Positions 6,274 through 16,961 are shown, numbered from the stretch's first letter. The stretch: 64,000 nt of DNA from Ralstonia sp. TCR112 (GCF_007997035.1 NZ_VOSS01000022.1:45741-109740); one strand, 5' to 3'. Translations and numbers: made by a program. The notes: generated by a model not told the origin, from the sequence alone.

Positions 6274-7686
6274 TTACAGCACCTTCCCCGGATTCATCAG
6301 GCCGCGCGGGTCCAGCGCCTGCTTGATCGCGCGCATCGCCGCCAGTTCAACCGGGCTCTTGTAGCGCGCGTTGTCTTCGCGCTTGAGCTGGCCGATGCCG
6401 TGTTCGGCTGAGATCGAGCCGCCGTGCGCATGCACGCTGTCGTGCACGATGCGGTTGACGCCGTCCTGGTTGGCGAGGAACGCGTCGTGCGCATGGCCTT
6501 CCGGCGGCGACACGTTGTAGTGCAGGTTGCCATCGCCAAGGTGGCCGAACGTCACCATGCGGATGTCGGGGTAGGCGGCGGCCAGCGCGCGGTCGGTGAC
6601 GTCAATGAAGTCGGCAATGCGCGAGATGGGCACGGCGATATCGTGCTTGATGTTCTTGCCTTCATCGGCCTGGGCCAACGGAATATGTTCGCGCAGGCTC
6701 CAGAAGTCGCGCGACTGGGCCACCGATTCCGCTACCGCCGCATCGTCGATCACGCCCCGCGCGAGCGCTTCCTCCATGAGCGTTTCGAACAGCCTGCGCG
6801 CGTGTTCTTCGCTTTCCAGATCGGACAATTCCAGCAGCACGTATTGGGGATATGCCTGCGTGAACGGCACGCGCAACTGCGGGTAATGCTTGCGCACCAG
6901 TTCCAGGCAAAACGCCGACATCAGCTCGAAGCCCGTCAGCAGCGTCCCTGCGTGGCCTTGCGCCAGCGATAGAAACTCAAGCGCCTGACGCGGCGATTGC
7001 AGCGCCGCCAGTGCCGTCACCTTGGCGCGCGGTTGCGGAAACAGCTTCAGCATCGCGCCGGTGATGATGCCGAGCGTGCCTTCCGCGCCGATCAGCAGGT
7101 CACGCAGGTCGTAGCCGGTGTTGTCCTTGCGCAGGCCGCGCAGGCCGTTCCACAGTTCGCCGTTGGGCAGGACCGCTTCGATGCCCAGGCAAAGCTCGCG
7201 CGCATTGCCGTAGCGCAGGACGGCGGTGCCGCCGGCGTTGGTGGCAAGGTTGCCGCCGATCGTGCAACTGCCCTCCGCAGCGAGGCTCAGCGGGAAGAGG
7301 CGGTCGGCATCGGCGGCGGCCTGCTGCACGTTGGCAAGGATGCAGCCGGCATCCACGGTGATGGTGTTGTTGATCGGATCGACGGCGCGCACGCGCTGCA
7401 TGCGCTGCAACGAGATCACCACCGCGCTGCCTTCCATGTCGGGCGTGGCGCCGCCGCACAAGCCGGTGTTGCCGCCTTGCGGAACCATCGGCACGCCATG
7501 TTCGCCGCACAGGCGCACGAGCGCAGCCACCTCGTCAGCGCTGGCGGGGCGCAATACTGCGCGTGCACGGCCCGAGAAACGCTTGCGCCAATCGGTGAGG
7601 TAAGGCGCCTGGTCTTCCGGTGCGGTCAGGACGTGCGTTGCACCGATGGCATCAACGCAGGCTTGCAAGAAGGCATCGTGAGTCAT
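6274..7686 (-). CDS. FAD-linked oxidase (GlcD / D-2-hydroxyacid dehydrogenase family)
   Basis: A 470-residue protein of the vanillyl-alcohol oxidase fold. The FAD-binding PP-loop VPQGGNTGLCGGA spans about residues 68-80, with SLAAEGSCTIGGNLATNAGG in the mid N-terminal domain. The C-terminal cap carries FGHLGDGNLHYNV and SAEHGIGQLK, and the protein ends GLMNPGKVL. These are hallmarks of D-lactate, glycolate and D-2-hydroxyglutarate dehydrogenases, which oxidise a 2-hydroxyacid to the 2-oxoacid and pass electrons to a quinone, ETF or cytochrome. No GlcE or GlcF partner is adjacent, so a stand-alone D-2-hydroxyacid dehydrogenase is more likely than glycolate oxidase. It lies 6 bases downstream of the DUF2069 gene and is probably cotranscribed with it. 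Confidence 0.88.
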   Translation of the reverse strand: MTHDAFLQACVDAIGATHVLTAPEDQAPYLTDWRKRFSGRARAVLRPASADEVAALVRLCGEHGVPMVPQGGNTGLCGGATPDMEGSAVVISLQRMQRVRAVDPINNTITVDAGCILANVQQAAADADRLFPLSLAAEGSCTIGGNLATNAGGTAVLRYGNARELCLGIEAVLPNGELWNGLRGLRKDNTGYDLRDLLIGAEGTLGIITGAMLKLFPQPRAKVTALAALQSPRQALEFLSLAQGHAGTLLTGFELMSAFCLELVRKHYPQLRVPFTQAYPQYVLLELSDLESEEHARRLFETLMEEALARGVIDDAAVAESVAQSRDFWSLREHIPLAQADEGKNIKHDIAVPISRIADFIDVTDRALAAAYPDIRMVTFGHLGDGNLHYNVSPPEGHAHDAFLANQDGVNRIVHDSVHAHGGSISAEHGIGQLKREDNARYKSPVELAAMRAIKQALDPRGLMNPGKVL

Positions 7687-7692
7687 GGCGGG

Positions 7693-8741
<1,049 letters not shown>

Positions 8742-8743
8742 TC

Positions 8744-10075
8744 ATGCTTTTTGACACCCGTGCGCTTCGCAAATGGAATGCCGCCAAGCTGCGTGCGCTG
8801 GCGCGTTACGCCTTGCGCCGCGCCGGCGAAGACCGCCTGCCACAAGTGGCCGGCAGCCTGACCTTCACGACGGTGCTGTCGCTAGTCCCGATCCTGACGG
8901 TGGCGTTTGCGCTGTTCACGGCATTCCCGATGTTCAAGAGCTTCCGGGCGGACATCGAAGGCTACATGTTCAGCAACCTCGTGCCGGGCAGCATCAGCCG
9001 GCCGATCCTGACGTATCTCAACCAGTTCTCCAGCAACGCCAAGGGGCTGACGGCAGCGGGCCTGATCGGCCTGGTGGTGACGTCGGTGATGACAATGCTC
9101 ACCGTCGAAAACGCATTGAACGCCATCTGGCGCGTGCGTCATCGCCGGCCGCTGGCCCAGCGCGTTCTGGTGTTCTGGGCGCTGATGACGTTCGCGCCGG
9201 TGCTGATTGGCGCGAGCCTGTCGGTCAGTTCGTACCTCGTGTCGATCTCGGCGGGCTATGTGCACAAGCTGCCGTTCGGCCTCGGCGTGATCGTGAGCTT
9301 GATCCCGATTCTGCTGTCGGCGATTGCGTTTGCGATGCTTTACGTGTTCGTGCCGAATACCAACGTGGAGCGGCGCGATGCGTTCATTGCTGGCCTGATT
9401 GCGGCCGGGGCATTCGAAATCGCCAAGCGCGTCTTTGGCGCTTACGTCGCCCACATCCCGACTTACACGGCCGTCTATGGCGCGTTTGCCACGCTGCCGA
9501 TCTTCCTGACGTGGATCTACGTGAGCTGGCTGGTGACCCTGCTTGGCGCGACCATCGCGTCGACGCTGCCGATCATCCGCCAGGGCTATTGGCAGCGGCG
9601 TACATTTCCGGGCAGCGAGTTCTTTGATGCGCTCGGTGTCCTGTTGCTGCTGTATCGCGCACGCGAACAGGCGCCGCGTACGGTGGCCGAACGCGATATC
9701 GGCCGGCGCCTGCAATTGGAAGCCGATTACCTCGTCGACCTGCTGACCAAGCTGAAGGCGCTGCACCTGATCGGCAAGCTGCAGCAGGATCGCGGTGAGG
9801 CTCACTGGGCGTTGCTGTGCGATGCGCACACGACCACGCTGCGGCCGCTTTATGAAAAGCTGGTGCTGAATTTGCCGCGCTTGCCGCGCACCGCGCTGGC
9901 TCGCCATCTGGGTGACACGCACGCGCTGGTTAGCCAGTTGCAGAATCCCTCGCTCGATGCCACGCTCGAGAGCATTTTCACGACTGGCGAGCGCGGCGTG
10001 GCGGCGGCCGTGCAGGCTGCTGCGGCACCGGTGCCGGCTTCTGCAATGCCCGCCGCTGCCAACGCCAGCGCCTGA
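8744..10075 (+). CDS. YihY/BrkB-family inner-membrane protein
   Basis: A 443-residue protein. About residues 30-290 form the six-helix YihY (UPF0761) core, with FTTVLSLVPILTVAFALF, the ENALNAIWRV block and TYTAVYGAFATLPIFLTWIY, the strongly conserved region before the last helix. The C-terminal 150 residues are soluble, with a winged-helix-like stretch (LQLEADYLVDLLTKLKALHL) and an Ala/Pro-rich tail. Members were once misannotated as ribonuclease BN; the function is not settled, with export or membrane integrity roles proposed. The start at 8744 was preferred over a TTG at 8708 because it opens the conserved part. It converges with the DUF962 gene with a 4-base gap. Confidence 0.9.
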   Translation: MLFDTRALRKWNAAKLRALARYALRRAGEDRLPQVAGSLTFTTVLSLVPILTVAFALFTAFPMFKSFRADIEGYMFSNLVPGSISRPILTYLNQFSSNAKGLTAAGLIGLVVTSVMTMLTVENALNAIWRVRHRRPLAQRVLVFWALMTFAPVLIGASLSVSSYLVSISAGYVHKLPFGLGVIVSLIPILLSAIAFAMLYVFVPNTNVERRDAFIAGLIAAGAFEIAKRVFGAYVAHIPTYTAVYGAFATLPIFLTWIYVSWLVTLLGATIASTLPIIRQGYWQRRTFPGSEFFDALGVLLLLYRAREQAPRTVAERDIGRRLQLEADYLVDLLTKLKALHLIGKLQQDRGEAHWALLCDAHTTTLRPLYEKLVLNLPRLPRTALARHLGDTHALVSQLQNPSLDATLESIFTTGERGVAAAVQAAAAPVPASAMPAAANASA

Positions 10076-10079
10076 TGTT

Positions 10080-10397
10080 TCAGAACGGTATCTTGCCCGT
10101 CCAGATGTCGCGGTACATCACCCAGTCGCCCATCAGGCTGTAGAAGGGGTGGCGGAAGGTGGCGGGCCGGTTCTTCTCGAACCCGAAGTGCCCGACCCAC
10201 GCGAACGCGTAACCGCTCACGGCCGCCCCCAGCAACCACCACAGGTTGCCCGTGAAGACCAGCAGAAGCAGGCATGCCAGCGCCACCGTCGAGCCGGCAA
10301 AATGCAGGCGTCGGCAGGTGCGGTCCTGGTGCTCGCTCAAGTAGTACGGATAGAACTCGGCGAAGTTGCTGAAGTGGCGGGTGTCGGTGGTGGCCAT
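10080..10397 (-). CDS. DUF962 / Mpo1-like membrane protein
   Basis: A 105-residue protein with the DUF962 signature: FAEFYPYYLSEHQDRTCRRL, then a helical pair around ALACLLLLVFTGNLWWLLGA, GHFGFEKNRPATFRHP and GDWVMYRDIWTG. Yeast Mpo1, in the same family, is an Fe(II)-dependent dioxygenase that shortens 2-hydroxy fatty acids by alpha-oxidation. The conserved His residues (H23, H32, H70, H82 region) that would bind iron are present. Bacterial members have not been tested widely, so the activity is inferred. It lies downstream of the alpha/beta hydrolase gene on the same strand. Confidence 0.85.
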   Translation of the reverse strand: MATTDTRHFSNFAEFYPYYLSEHQDRTCRRLHFAGSTVALACLLLLVFTGNLWWLLGAAVSGYAFAWVGHFGFEKNRPATFRHPFYSLMGDWVMYRDIWTGKIPF

Positions 10398-10418
10398 GAT
10401 GCGTCTCCAGGAGGCGAC

Positions 10419-11249
10419 TTATGCGGCGACCGGGTCTCGTTCGCGCGCAAACGCAATCAGCACGTCGAGTGTGCCGTCGGGGCATTCTCCCATGATCGCG
10501 TGCCCGCCCGGCAGGCCCACGACGCGGCTGCCGGCCAGTCCGGCCGCGACCTGACGGCCCGCTTTCGCTGGGGTCATCTGGTCTTTCTCACCGACGATCA
10601 CGAGTGACGGGCACTTCACCGCGGCCATGGCTTCGGCGCCGCGCGCATAGGCGTTGCAGGCGGCAAAGTCTGTGTGGAAGACGGGTGCGTCGGTACCGCG
10701 CGCGACACGCTCCATCAACCGCTGGCTGCCACCGTGCATCCAGAAGCCCGGGCCCGGCGATGACGGCTTGTTCGCCAGACTGGAATGCGACCAGGCATTC
10801 ACCATGTCGATGGCGGCCGGTGTGTTGTTGAGCGCGGCGTCGAGCAGCGCATCCGACACCTTCATCGGCCAGGCCGTCGCGACCAGCGCGATGCGGCGAA
10901 CGCGATTCGCGTACCTCGACGCGCACTCCAGTGCAATCAGCGAACCCATGCTGTGCCCGACCACAATCACCGGCTGCGTGACGCCCGCTGTGTGCACCAG
11001 CGCCATCACCCAATCGGCCATGGCTTCCACCGTCTGCAGCGGGGCGCCGGCGCTGCGGCCGTGCCCGGGCAAATCGACCGCCAGCACGCTGAAACCGTGG
11101 TGCGCAAACCAGCGCGTCTGCAGGCCCCAGACGGAGTGGTCATTCTGCGCGCCATGCACAAATACGACGCACGGCAATTCGGCGTTGAACGGCTTGCCGC
11201 CGGTGTAGGCGTAGGCGTAGGCGCGCTCGCCTTGTACGGTCCATTCCAT
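10419..11249 (-). CDS. alpha/beta-hydrolase
   Basis: A 276-residue alpha/beta-fold hydrolase. CVVFVHGAQNDHSVW provides the oxyanion-hole HG motif, VVGHSMGSLIAL the nucleophile elbow (GHSMG) and GEKDQMTPA the acid region. The final histidine is in LPGGHAIMGE. Substrate unknown. Its ATG shares one base with the stop of the homocysteine synthase gene upstream (TGATG), so the two are probably cotranscribed and coupled. Near the N-terminus a GTAGGC hexamer (11205-11222) repeats three times on the plus strand, giving alternating Ala-Tyr residues. Confidence 0.88.
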   Translation of the reverse strand: MEWTVQGERAYAYAYTGGKPFNAELPCVVFVHGAQNDHSVWGLQTRWFAHHGFSVLAVDLPGHGRSAGAPLQTVEAMADWVMALVHTAGVTQPVIVVGHSMGSLIALECASRYANRVRRIALVATAWPMKVSDALLDAALNNTPAAIDMVNAWSHSSLANKPSSPGPGFWMHGGSQRLMERVARGTDAPVFHTDFAACNAYARGAEAMAAVKCPSLVIVGEKDQMTPAKAGRQVAAGLAGSRVVGLPGGHAIMGECPDGTLDVLIAFARERDPVAA

Positions 11250-12580
11250 CAGCGGGCTCCGGTTGTGTTGGCGGCTTTGCCGGGCGCGGCGGACATCGCG
11301 CGCTCGGCGGCTTTCAGGCCGCGTTTGAGATCGTCGATCAGGTCGTCGGCGTCTTCCAGGCCGATGGAAAGGCGGATCGTGCCTTCGCTGATGCCGGCTG
11401 CAGCCAGCGCGTCGGCGTCCATACGGAAGTGCGTCGTCGATGCGGGGTGGATGACCAGCGAGCGTGCATCGCCCACGTTGGCAAGGTGCGAGAACAGGCC
11501 GAGCGATTCAATGAACTGCTGGCCGGCGCGCCGATCGCCGCGCAGATCAAAGCTGAACACGGCACCGCAACCCCGCGGCAGCAGGCGCCTGGCCAACGCG
11601 TGATCGGGGTGCGATTCCAGCTCCGGATAGGCGACCGACGCCACCATCGGATGGCTTGCCAGGAAGGCGACGACGCGGCGGGCGTTGTCCACGTGCCGCG
11701 CCATGCGCAGCGGCAGGGTCTCGATGCCTTGCAGCAGTTGCCATGCGGCCATCGGGTTCATGCAGGCACCAAAGTCGCGCAGGCCTTCGCGGCGAGCGCG
11801 CAACAGGAAGGGCGCGACGGTGCTCTCCTCGGCAAACACCATGTCGTGGAAACCGGCGTACGGCTCCGTCAGCTCGGGGTGCTTGCCGGCGGCGACGTAG
11901 TCGAACGTGCCGCCGTCGACAAGCACGCCGCCGATGGTCGTGCCATGCCCGCCCAGGAACTTGGTGGCCGAGTGATAGACGAGATCTGCGCCGTGCGCGA
12001 ACGGCTGCAGCAGCCAAGGCGTGGTGAAGGTCGAATCGACCAGCAGCGGCACGCCTGCGTCATGCGCAATCGAAGCGATGGTCGGAATGTCCAGCACATC
12101 CAGCCCCGGGTTGCCGAGCGTCTCGCCAAACAGCAGCCGGGTGTTCGGGCGGATGGCAGCGCGCCAGCCATCGATGTCGCCGGGCTTGACGAAGGTCGTC
12201 TCGATACCGAAGCGGCGCAGCGTGTAGTGCAGCAGGTTGTGCGAGCCGCCATACAGCGCCGAAGAGGCGACGATGTGCGAGCCGGCACCCATCAGCGTGA
12301 CGATGGCCAGATGCAGCGCCGCCTGCCCCGAAGCGGTGGCGATGGACCCTACGCCGTTTTCCAGCGCCGCCATGCGCTCTTCGAACACGGCGACGGTCGG
12401 GTTGGAGATGCGCGAGTAGACGTGGCCCGCGCGTTCCATATTGAACAATGACGCCGCATGTTCGCTGTCGCGGAACACAAAGGACGTGCTCAGGTGAATG
12501 GGCGTGGCGCGCGCGCCGGTGGCCGGGTCGGGCGCGGCGCCGGCATGCAGGGCCAGCGTGTCGAAGCGGGCTTTGGACAT
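11249..12580 (-). CDS. metY: O-acetylhomoserine (or O-succinylhomoserine) sulfhydrylase
   Basis: A 443-residue Cys/Met-metabolism PLP enzyme. TLALHAGAAPDPATGARATP is the typical N-terminus. SRISNPTVAVFEERMAALE and ATASGQAALHLAI are PLP-site blocks, and the cofactor lysine is in HSATKFLGGHGTTIGG. The length and TPIHLSTSFVF favour the MetY class, which makes homocysteine from O-acetylhomoserine and sulfide; the O-succinyl (MetZ) substrate cannot be excluded. The ATG at 12580 starts the conserved MSKARFDTLALHAG. The same frame runs on upstream to 13408 antisense to the CBS gene, which is a shadow. No SAM riboswitch is visible upstream. Confidence 0.9.
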   Translation of the reverse strand: MSKARFDTLALHAGAAPDPATGARATPIHLSTSFVFRDSEHAASLFNMERAGHVYSRISNPTVAVFEERMAALENGVGSIATASGQAALHLAIVTLMGAGSHIVASSALYGGSHNLLHYTLRRFGIETTFVKPGDIDGWRAAIRPNTRLLFGETLGNPGLDVLDIPTIASIAHDAGVPLLVDSTFTTPWLLQPFAHGADLVYHSATKFLGGHGTTIGGVLVDGGTFDYVAAGKHPELTEPYAGFHDMVFAEESTVAPFLLRARREGLRDFGACMNPMAAWQLLQGIETLPLRMARHVDNARRVVAFLASHPMVASVAYPELESHPDHALARRLLPRGCGAVFSFDLRGDRRAGQQFIESLGLFSHLANVGDARSLVIHPASTTHFRMDADALAAAGISEGTIRLSIGLEDADDLIDDLKRGLKAAERAMSAAPGKAANTTGAR

Positions 12581-12820
12581 GGATTCAGGCACCCGGAAAG
12601 GGCGCGGGAACAGGTTTGGACCGGGCATGCTAGCACTGCTGCCTGTTGCAGCGCATTCCGGGCAAACGCCGAGCCGGCGCGGTTTCTGACAGGTTTTTTC
12701 TGCGCTGCATGCTTGTCGAAGCGATCCGGTTTGGGCTAGGATCGAAGCACAACCATAACCACAACCCGCGCGCGGTCGCTCCCCCGGCAGACCGGCACCC
12801 CGAACTCTGGGAGACGCAAT

Positions 12821-13276
12821 ATGAAAGTCAGCGACATTCTCCACGTGAAGGGCAACACGCTCTACACCGTGGCGCCTGAAACGAAGCTCCAGGTGGCCGT
12901 GCAGACGATGGCGGAAAAAGACATCGGCTCGCTTGTGGTCATGGAGTACGGTGAGCTGGTCGGCATGCTGACCTTCCGGGAAATCATCAAGGTCGTCGCC
13001 AAAAACCACGGTTCCGTGGGCGACGGCACGACCATCCGCAAGGTGATGGACGATCATCCCGTCACCTGCACGCCTGAAACCGAAGTCAACGAAGTGCGCC
13101 GCATCATGCTGGAGCACCATGTGCGCTACCTGCCGGTGCTCGACAGCCGCACGCTGATGGGCGTGATTTCCTTCTACGACGTGGCCAAGGCCGTGCTGGA
13201 AGACCAAAGTTTCGAGAACAAGATGCTCAAGGCGTACATTCGCGACTGGCCCGAAGAAAAGGCCAACGAAGACTGA
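12821..13276 (+). CDS. CBS-domain pair protein
   Basis: A 151-residue protein made of two CBS motifs (about residues 8-62 and 74-128): TVAPETKLQVAVQTMAEKDI with GSLVVMEYGELVGMLTFREI, then HPVTCTPETEVNEVRRIMLE with VRYLPVLDSRTLMGVISFYD. Such stand-alone Bateman modules bind adenosine nucleotides such as AMP, ATP or SAM. The regulatory partner is not visible here. A possible sigma70 promoter precedes it (TTGTCG, 18 bp, TAGGAT at about 12715-12744). An intrinsic terminator follows at 13305. Confidence 0.9.
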   Translation: MKVSDILHVKGNTLYTVAPETKLQVAVQTMAEKDIGSLVVMEYGELVGMLTFREIIKVVAKNHGSVGDGTTIRKVMDDHPVTCTPETEVNEVRRIMLEHHVRYLPVLDSRTLMGVISFYDVAKAVLEDQSFENKMLKAYIRDWPEEKANED

Positions 13277-13304
13277 TCTGCGCGATCTCCTTACCGCACT
13301 CCTG

Positions 13305-13336
13305 AAACCCGCCCGCCGTTGCGAGCGGGTTTTTTG
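13305..13336 (+). terminator. intrinsic terminator after the CBS gene
   Basis: AAACCCGC (13305-13312) pairs with GCGGGTTT (13325-13332) around a 12-base loop, followed by a run of T. It lies 28 bases after the CBS gene stop and before the transporter-acyltransferase gene. Confidence 0.85.
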
Positions 13337-13359
13337 TTGAACCCCGAAACCGCCTGCCG

Positions 13360-15267
13360 ATGAGCCAATCGAGCCAGTTTTCCCTGCTGAAGCAGCGTCG
13401 CTTTGCACCGTTCTTCTGGACCCAGTTTCTGGGCGCGATGAACGACAACGTCTTTAAGGTGGCGTTTTCGTCGTTGGTCACCTACCACGCTGCGTTGTTC
13501 GGCAATGCGGACCCGGCTTCAGCGGCATTCCTGATTTCTGCGATCTTCATCGCGCCGTTTGTGCTGCTGTCTGCCACCAGCGGGCAGATTGCCGACCGCA
13601 TGGACAAGGCGCGGCTGATCCGTCTGGTGAAGACGTTGGAAATCGCCATCATGGCGATCGGCTGTGCGGGTTTCGCGCTGCGCCATGTTGAACTGCTGTA
13701 CCTGTGCACGTTCTTGATGGGCGTGCACTCGACGCTGTTTGGGCCTGTGAAGTACGCCTATCTGCCGCAGCACCTGCAGTCGGCGGAGCTGGTCGGCGGT
13801 AACGGGCTGGTGGAAATGGGCACCTTCGTTGCCATCCTGATCGGCACCATTGGCGGCGGCGAACTGGCCAATTACACCCGCAACGGCGAGCTGATCGGCC
13901 CGCTGTTCACCGGTATTGCGTGCATTGTCATTGCCGTGGCCGGGTGGCTGACGGCGCGTGGTGTGCCGGTGTCGCCGGCGTCGCAGCCGGACCTGCGCAT
14001 CAACTGGAACCCCATTTCCGAGACCTGGCGGAACCTGAAGCTGGCGAGCAACCAGCGCGCGGTCTTCCTGAGCCTGCTGGGCATCTCATGGCTGTGGTTT
14101 GTGGGGGCGACGTTCCTGACGTCGTTCTTTGCCTTCGCGCGCAACGTGCTCGGCGGCGATCAGAATGTCGTGACGCTGCTGCTGGCCGTGTTTTCGGTCG
14201 GCATCGGCTTGGGCTCGGTGCTCTGCGAAAAGCTCTCGGGCCGCACGGTGGAGATCGGCCTGGTGCCGTTTGGCTCGATCGGCATGACGGTGTTTGCGGT
14301 CGACCTGTACTTTGCTTCGCATGTCGAGGCATTGGTCGCGCACGACGTGCTGACGGGCATTTCAGGCTTCCTGCAAAACCACCGCCATTGGCGCGTGCTG
14401 GCCGATCTGTTCCTGCTGGCGATGTTCGGCGGTTTCTACAGCGTGCCGTTGTACGCGTTGATCCAGAGCCGCTGCGAGCCGACGCACCGCGCGCGCATCA
14501 TTGCCGCCAACAACATCCTGAACGCGCTGTTCATGATTGCTTCTGCCGTGCTGGCGATGGTGCTCACGCGTGCCGGGTTCACGATCCCGCAGCTGTTTCT
14601 GGTCACCGGCATCCTCAACGCCGTGGTGGCGATCTACATCTACACGCTGGTGCCCGAATTCCTGATCCGGTTCGTGATGTGGCTGTTGATCCATACCGTT
14701 TACCGCGTGAAGGTGGAGGGCTCGGAGCAGATTCCCGATGAAGGCCCATGCCTGCTGGTCTGCAACCACGTCAGCTTTGTCGATGCCGTGGTGGTGGGTG
14801 CGTTCGTGCGCCGCCCCGTGCGTTTTGTGATGGATCACCGCATCTTCAAGGTGCCGCTGCTCTCGTGGTTCTTCCGCACGGTCAAGGCGATTCCGATTGC
14901 GCCGATGCATGAAGACCCGGAGATGCTCAAGCGCGCCTACGACACGATTGCCGCCGCGCTGGCAGAAGGCGAGGTCGTCTGCATCTTCCCCGAAGGCAAG
15001 ATCACTGCCACGGGCGAGATGAACCCGTTCAAGGACGGCATGCGCCGCATCATCGAACGCACGCCCGTACCGGTGGTGCCGATGGCGCTACGTGGCCTCT
15101 GGGGCAGCTTTTTCTCGCGCAAGGGCGGGGCGGCGATGTCGCGCCCGTTCCGTCGCGGCTTCCTCAACAAGCTGGAGCTGTGCATCGGCACGCCCGTGCC
15201 GGCGCACGCCGTGTCGCCGGAAACGATGCAGGCCGCCGTGCTGGCGCTGCGCGGCGAGCGGCTCTAG
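13360..15267 (+). CDS. MFS lysophospholipid transporter fused to 1-acylglycerol-3-phosphate acyltransferase
   Basis: A 635-residue fusion. Residues 1-430 are an MFS transporter of the LplT type: FFWTQFLGAMNDNVFKVAF is its signature start and about 12 hydrophobic helices follow. Residues 440-635 are a PlsC-type acyltransferase, with the HX4D catalytic motif in CNHVSFVDAV (His470, Asp475) and the phosphate-binding block FPEGKITATGEM. The pair would import lysophospholipid and re-acylate it in the inner membrane, a lipid-repair route. E. coli splits it as lplT plus aas; here no acyl-ACP synthetase domain is attached. Long Aas-like versions with an AMP-ligase domain exist; this is the short form. 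Confidence 0.9.
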   Translation: MSQSSQFSLLKQRRFAPFFWTQFLGAMNDNVFKVAFSSLVTYHAALFGNADPASAAFLISAIFIAPFVLLSATSGQIADRMDKARLIRLVKTLEIAIMAIGCAGFALRHVELLYLCTFLMGVHSTLFGPVKYAYLPQHLQSAELVGGNGLVEMGTFVAILIGTIGGGELANYTRNGELIGPLFTGIACIVIAVAGWLTARGVPVSPASQPDLRINWNPISETWRNLKLASNQRAVFLSLLGISWLWFVGATFLTSFFAFARNVLGGDQNVVTLLLAVFSVGIGLGSVLCEKLSGRTVEIGLVPFGSIGMTVFAVDLYFASHVEALVAHDVLTGISGFLQNHRHWRVLADLFLLAMFGGFYSVPLYALIQSRCEPTHRARIIAANNILNALFMIASAVLAMVLTRAGFTIPQLFLVTGILNAVVAIYIYTLVPEFLIRFVMWLLIHTVYRVKVEGSEQIPDEGPCLLVCNHVSFVDAVVVGAFVRRPVRFVMDHRIFKVPLLSWFFRTVKAIPIAPMHEDPEMLKRAYDTIAAALAEGEVVCIFPEGKITATGEMNPFKDGMRRIIERTPVPVVPMALRGLWGSFFSRKGGAAMSRPFRRGFLNKLELCIGTPVPAHAVSPETMQAAVLALRGERL

Positions 15268-15361
15268 CGCGTGGCGGGCCTCCGGACTTCGATACACTGC
15301 CGGTCGGCCCGCAATCGGCCTTCATGCATTTTTCTGACCTCCAACTCTCCCGTTACCTGCC

Positions 15362-15775
15362 ATGAAACACGTTTCCCCGCTGCTGTGTGCTTCGTTGCTT
15401 GCCCTGGCTGCCGTTAGCGCGCAAGCCGCATCGCCGGCTTCCGAGACGCTGCCCTCCGGTGTGATCGTCCAGACGCTGACCAAGGGCACCGGCCCGTCGC
15501 CCAAGGCCAGCGACACGGTCAAGGTGCACTACCGCGGCACACTGACTGACGGCAAGGAATTCGACAGCTCCTACAAGCGCGGCCAGCCGATTTCGTTTCC
15601 GCTCAATCGCGTGATTCCGTGCTGGACCGAAGGCGTACAAAAGATGCAGGTGGGCGGCAAGGCCAAGCTGACCTGCCCGGCGGCCACCGCTTACGGCGAG
15701 CGCGGCGTTCCGGGCACCATTCCGCCCAATTCGACGCTGAACTTCGAGGTCGAGCTGCTGGGTATCGGCGGCTGA
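15362..15775 (+). CDS. secreted FKBP-type peptidyl-prolyl isomerase
   Basis: A 137-residue protein with a clear Sec signal peptide (MKHVSPLLCASLLALAAVSA, cleavage likely after AQA). A single FKBP domain spans about residues 30-136: VKVHYRGTLTDGKEFDSSY, ISFPLNRVIPCWTEGVQKM, GKAKLTCPAATAYGERG and IPPNSTLNFEVELLGI. It would catalyse cis-trans proline isomerisation in the periplasm and assist protein folding. It is short, lacking the N-terminal dimerisation domain of FkpA or Mip. Confidence 0.92.
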   Translation: MKHVSPLLCASLLALAAVSAQAASPASETLPSGVIVQTLTKGTGPSPKASDTVKVHYRGTLTDGKEFDSSYKRGQPISFPLNRVIPCWTEGVQKMQVGGKAKLTCPAATAYGERGVPGTIPPNSTLNFEVELLGIGG

Positions 15776-15860
15776 CCAAAGGACCGATAGATCGGCCTTA
15801 CAATAGCGTTTTCCTGATGTTTCGCGCCGCGGCCGTCGCGGCGCCTTCCTGAGCACGATC

Positions 15861-16961
15861 ATGTCTGGCAATACCCTGGGCCTGCTGTTTTCCGTCACCA
15901 CCTTCGGCGAGTCGCATGGCCCGGCCATTGGCGCTGTCATCGACGGCTGCCCGCCCGGCATGACGCTGTCGGCAGAAGACATTCAGCCCGATCTGGACCG
16001 CCGCAAGCCCGGCACCTCGCGCCACGTTACGCAGCGCAAGGAGGAGGACCTCGTCGAGATCCTCTCCGGCGTGTACGAAGGCAAGACGACGGGCACCCCG
16101 ATCTGCCTGCTGATCCGCAATACCGACCAGCGCAGCAAGGATTACAGCAACATCGCCGAGACCTTCCGTCCCGGCCACGCCGATTACACCTACTGGCACA
16201 AATACGGCATCCGCGATCCGCGCGGCGGCGGCCGTTCTTCCGCACGCTTGACGGCGCCGACGGTGGCTGCAGGCGCCGTCGCCAAGAAGTGGCTGCGCGA
16301 GAAGTTCGGCGTTGAAATCCACGGCTTCATGTCGCAACTCGGCGATATCCACATCCCGTTCATGGACTGGAACGAAGTGCCGAACAACCCGTTCTTCGCG
16401 CCGAATGCCGAGATCGTTCCCGAGCTGGAAACCTACATGGATGCACTGCGCAAGGACGGCGATTCCGTCGGCGCGCGCATTGAAGTGGTGGCCACGGGCG
16501 TGCCCGTCGGTTGGGGGGAGCCGCTGTTCGACCGCCTGGACGCCGACATCGCCCACGCCATGATGGGCCTGAATGCGGTGAAGGGCGTTGAGATCGGCGC
16601 AGGCTTCCACGCGGTCAGCCAGCGCGGCTCCGAGCATGGCGACGAACTGACGCCGGAGGGCTTCGTCGGCAACAACGCGGGCGGCATCCTGGGCGGGATT
16701 TCGACGGGCCAGGACATCTCGGTGTCGCTGGCGATCAAGCCGACGTCGAGCATCCGTACGCCGCGCCGTTCGATCGACAAGGCGGGTGATCCGGCGGTGG
16801 TAGAAACGTTCGGACGCCATGACCCGTGCGTCGGCATTCGTGCTACGCCGATCGCCGAGGCGCTGCTGGCACTCGTGCTGATTGACCATGCGCTGCGCCA
16901 TCGTGCGCAATGCGGCGACGTGTCGGTCGAGACGCCGGCGATTTCGGCAAAAGCTCCCTGA
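15861..16961 (+). CDS. aroC: chorismate synthase
   Basis: A 366-residue full-length chorismate synthase, which converts EPSP to chorismate using reduced FMN, the last step of the shikimate pathway. The start [20 protein letters not shown] is the family signature. [20 protein letters not shown], the RGGGRSSAR block and [20 protein letters not shown] are the FMN- and substrate-binding arginine-rich segments. A -10-like TACAAT precedes it at about 15802. A bidirectional terminator follows. AroC is normally monocistronic in this lineage, as here. Confidence 0.97.
   Translation: MSGNTLGLLFSVTTFGESHGPAIGAVIDGCPPGMTLSAEDIQPDLDRRKPGTSRHVTQRKEEDLVEILSGVYEGKTTGTPICLLIRNTDQRSKDYSNIAETFRPGHADYTYWHKYGIRDPRGGGRSSARLTAPTVAAGAVAKKWLREKFGVEIHGFMSQLGDIHIPFMDWNEVPNNPFFAPNAEIVPELETYMDALRKDGDSVGARIEVVATGVPVGWGEPLFDRLDADIAHAMMGLNAVKGVEIGAGFHAVSQRGSEHGDELTPEGFVGNNAGGILGGISTGQDISVSLAIKPTSSIRTPRRSIDKAGDPAVVETFGRHDPCVGIRATPIAEALLALVLIDHALRHRAQCGDVSVETPAISAKAP

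Noticed and set aside
12581..12700. SAM riboswitch upstream of metY
   Set aside because: No SAM-I or SAM-II type conserved core was recognisable in the leader.
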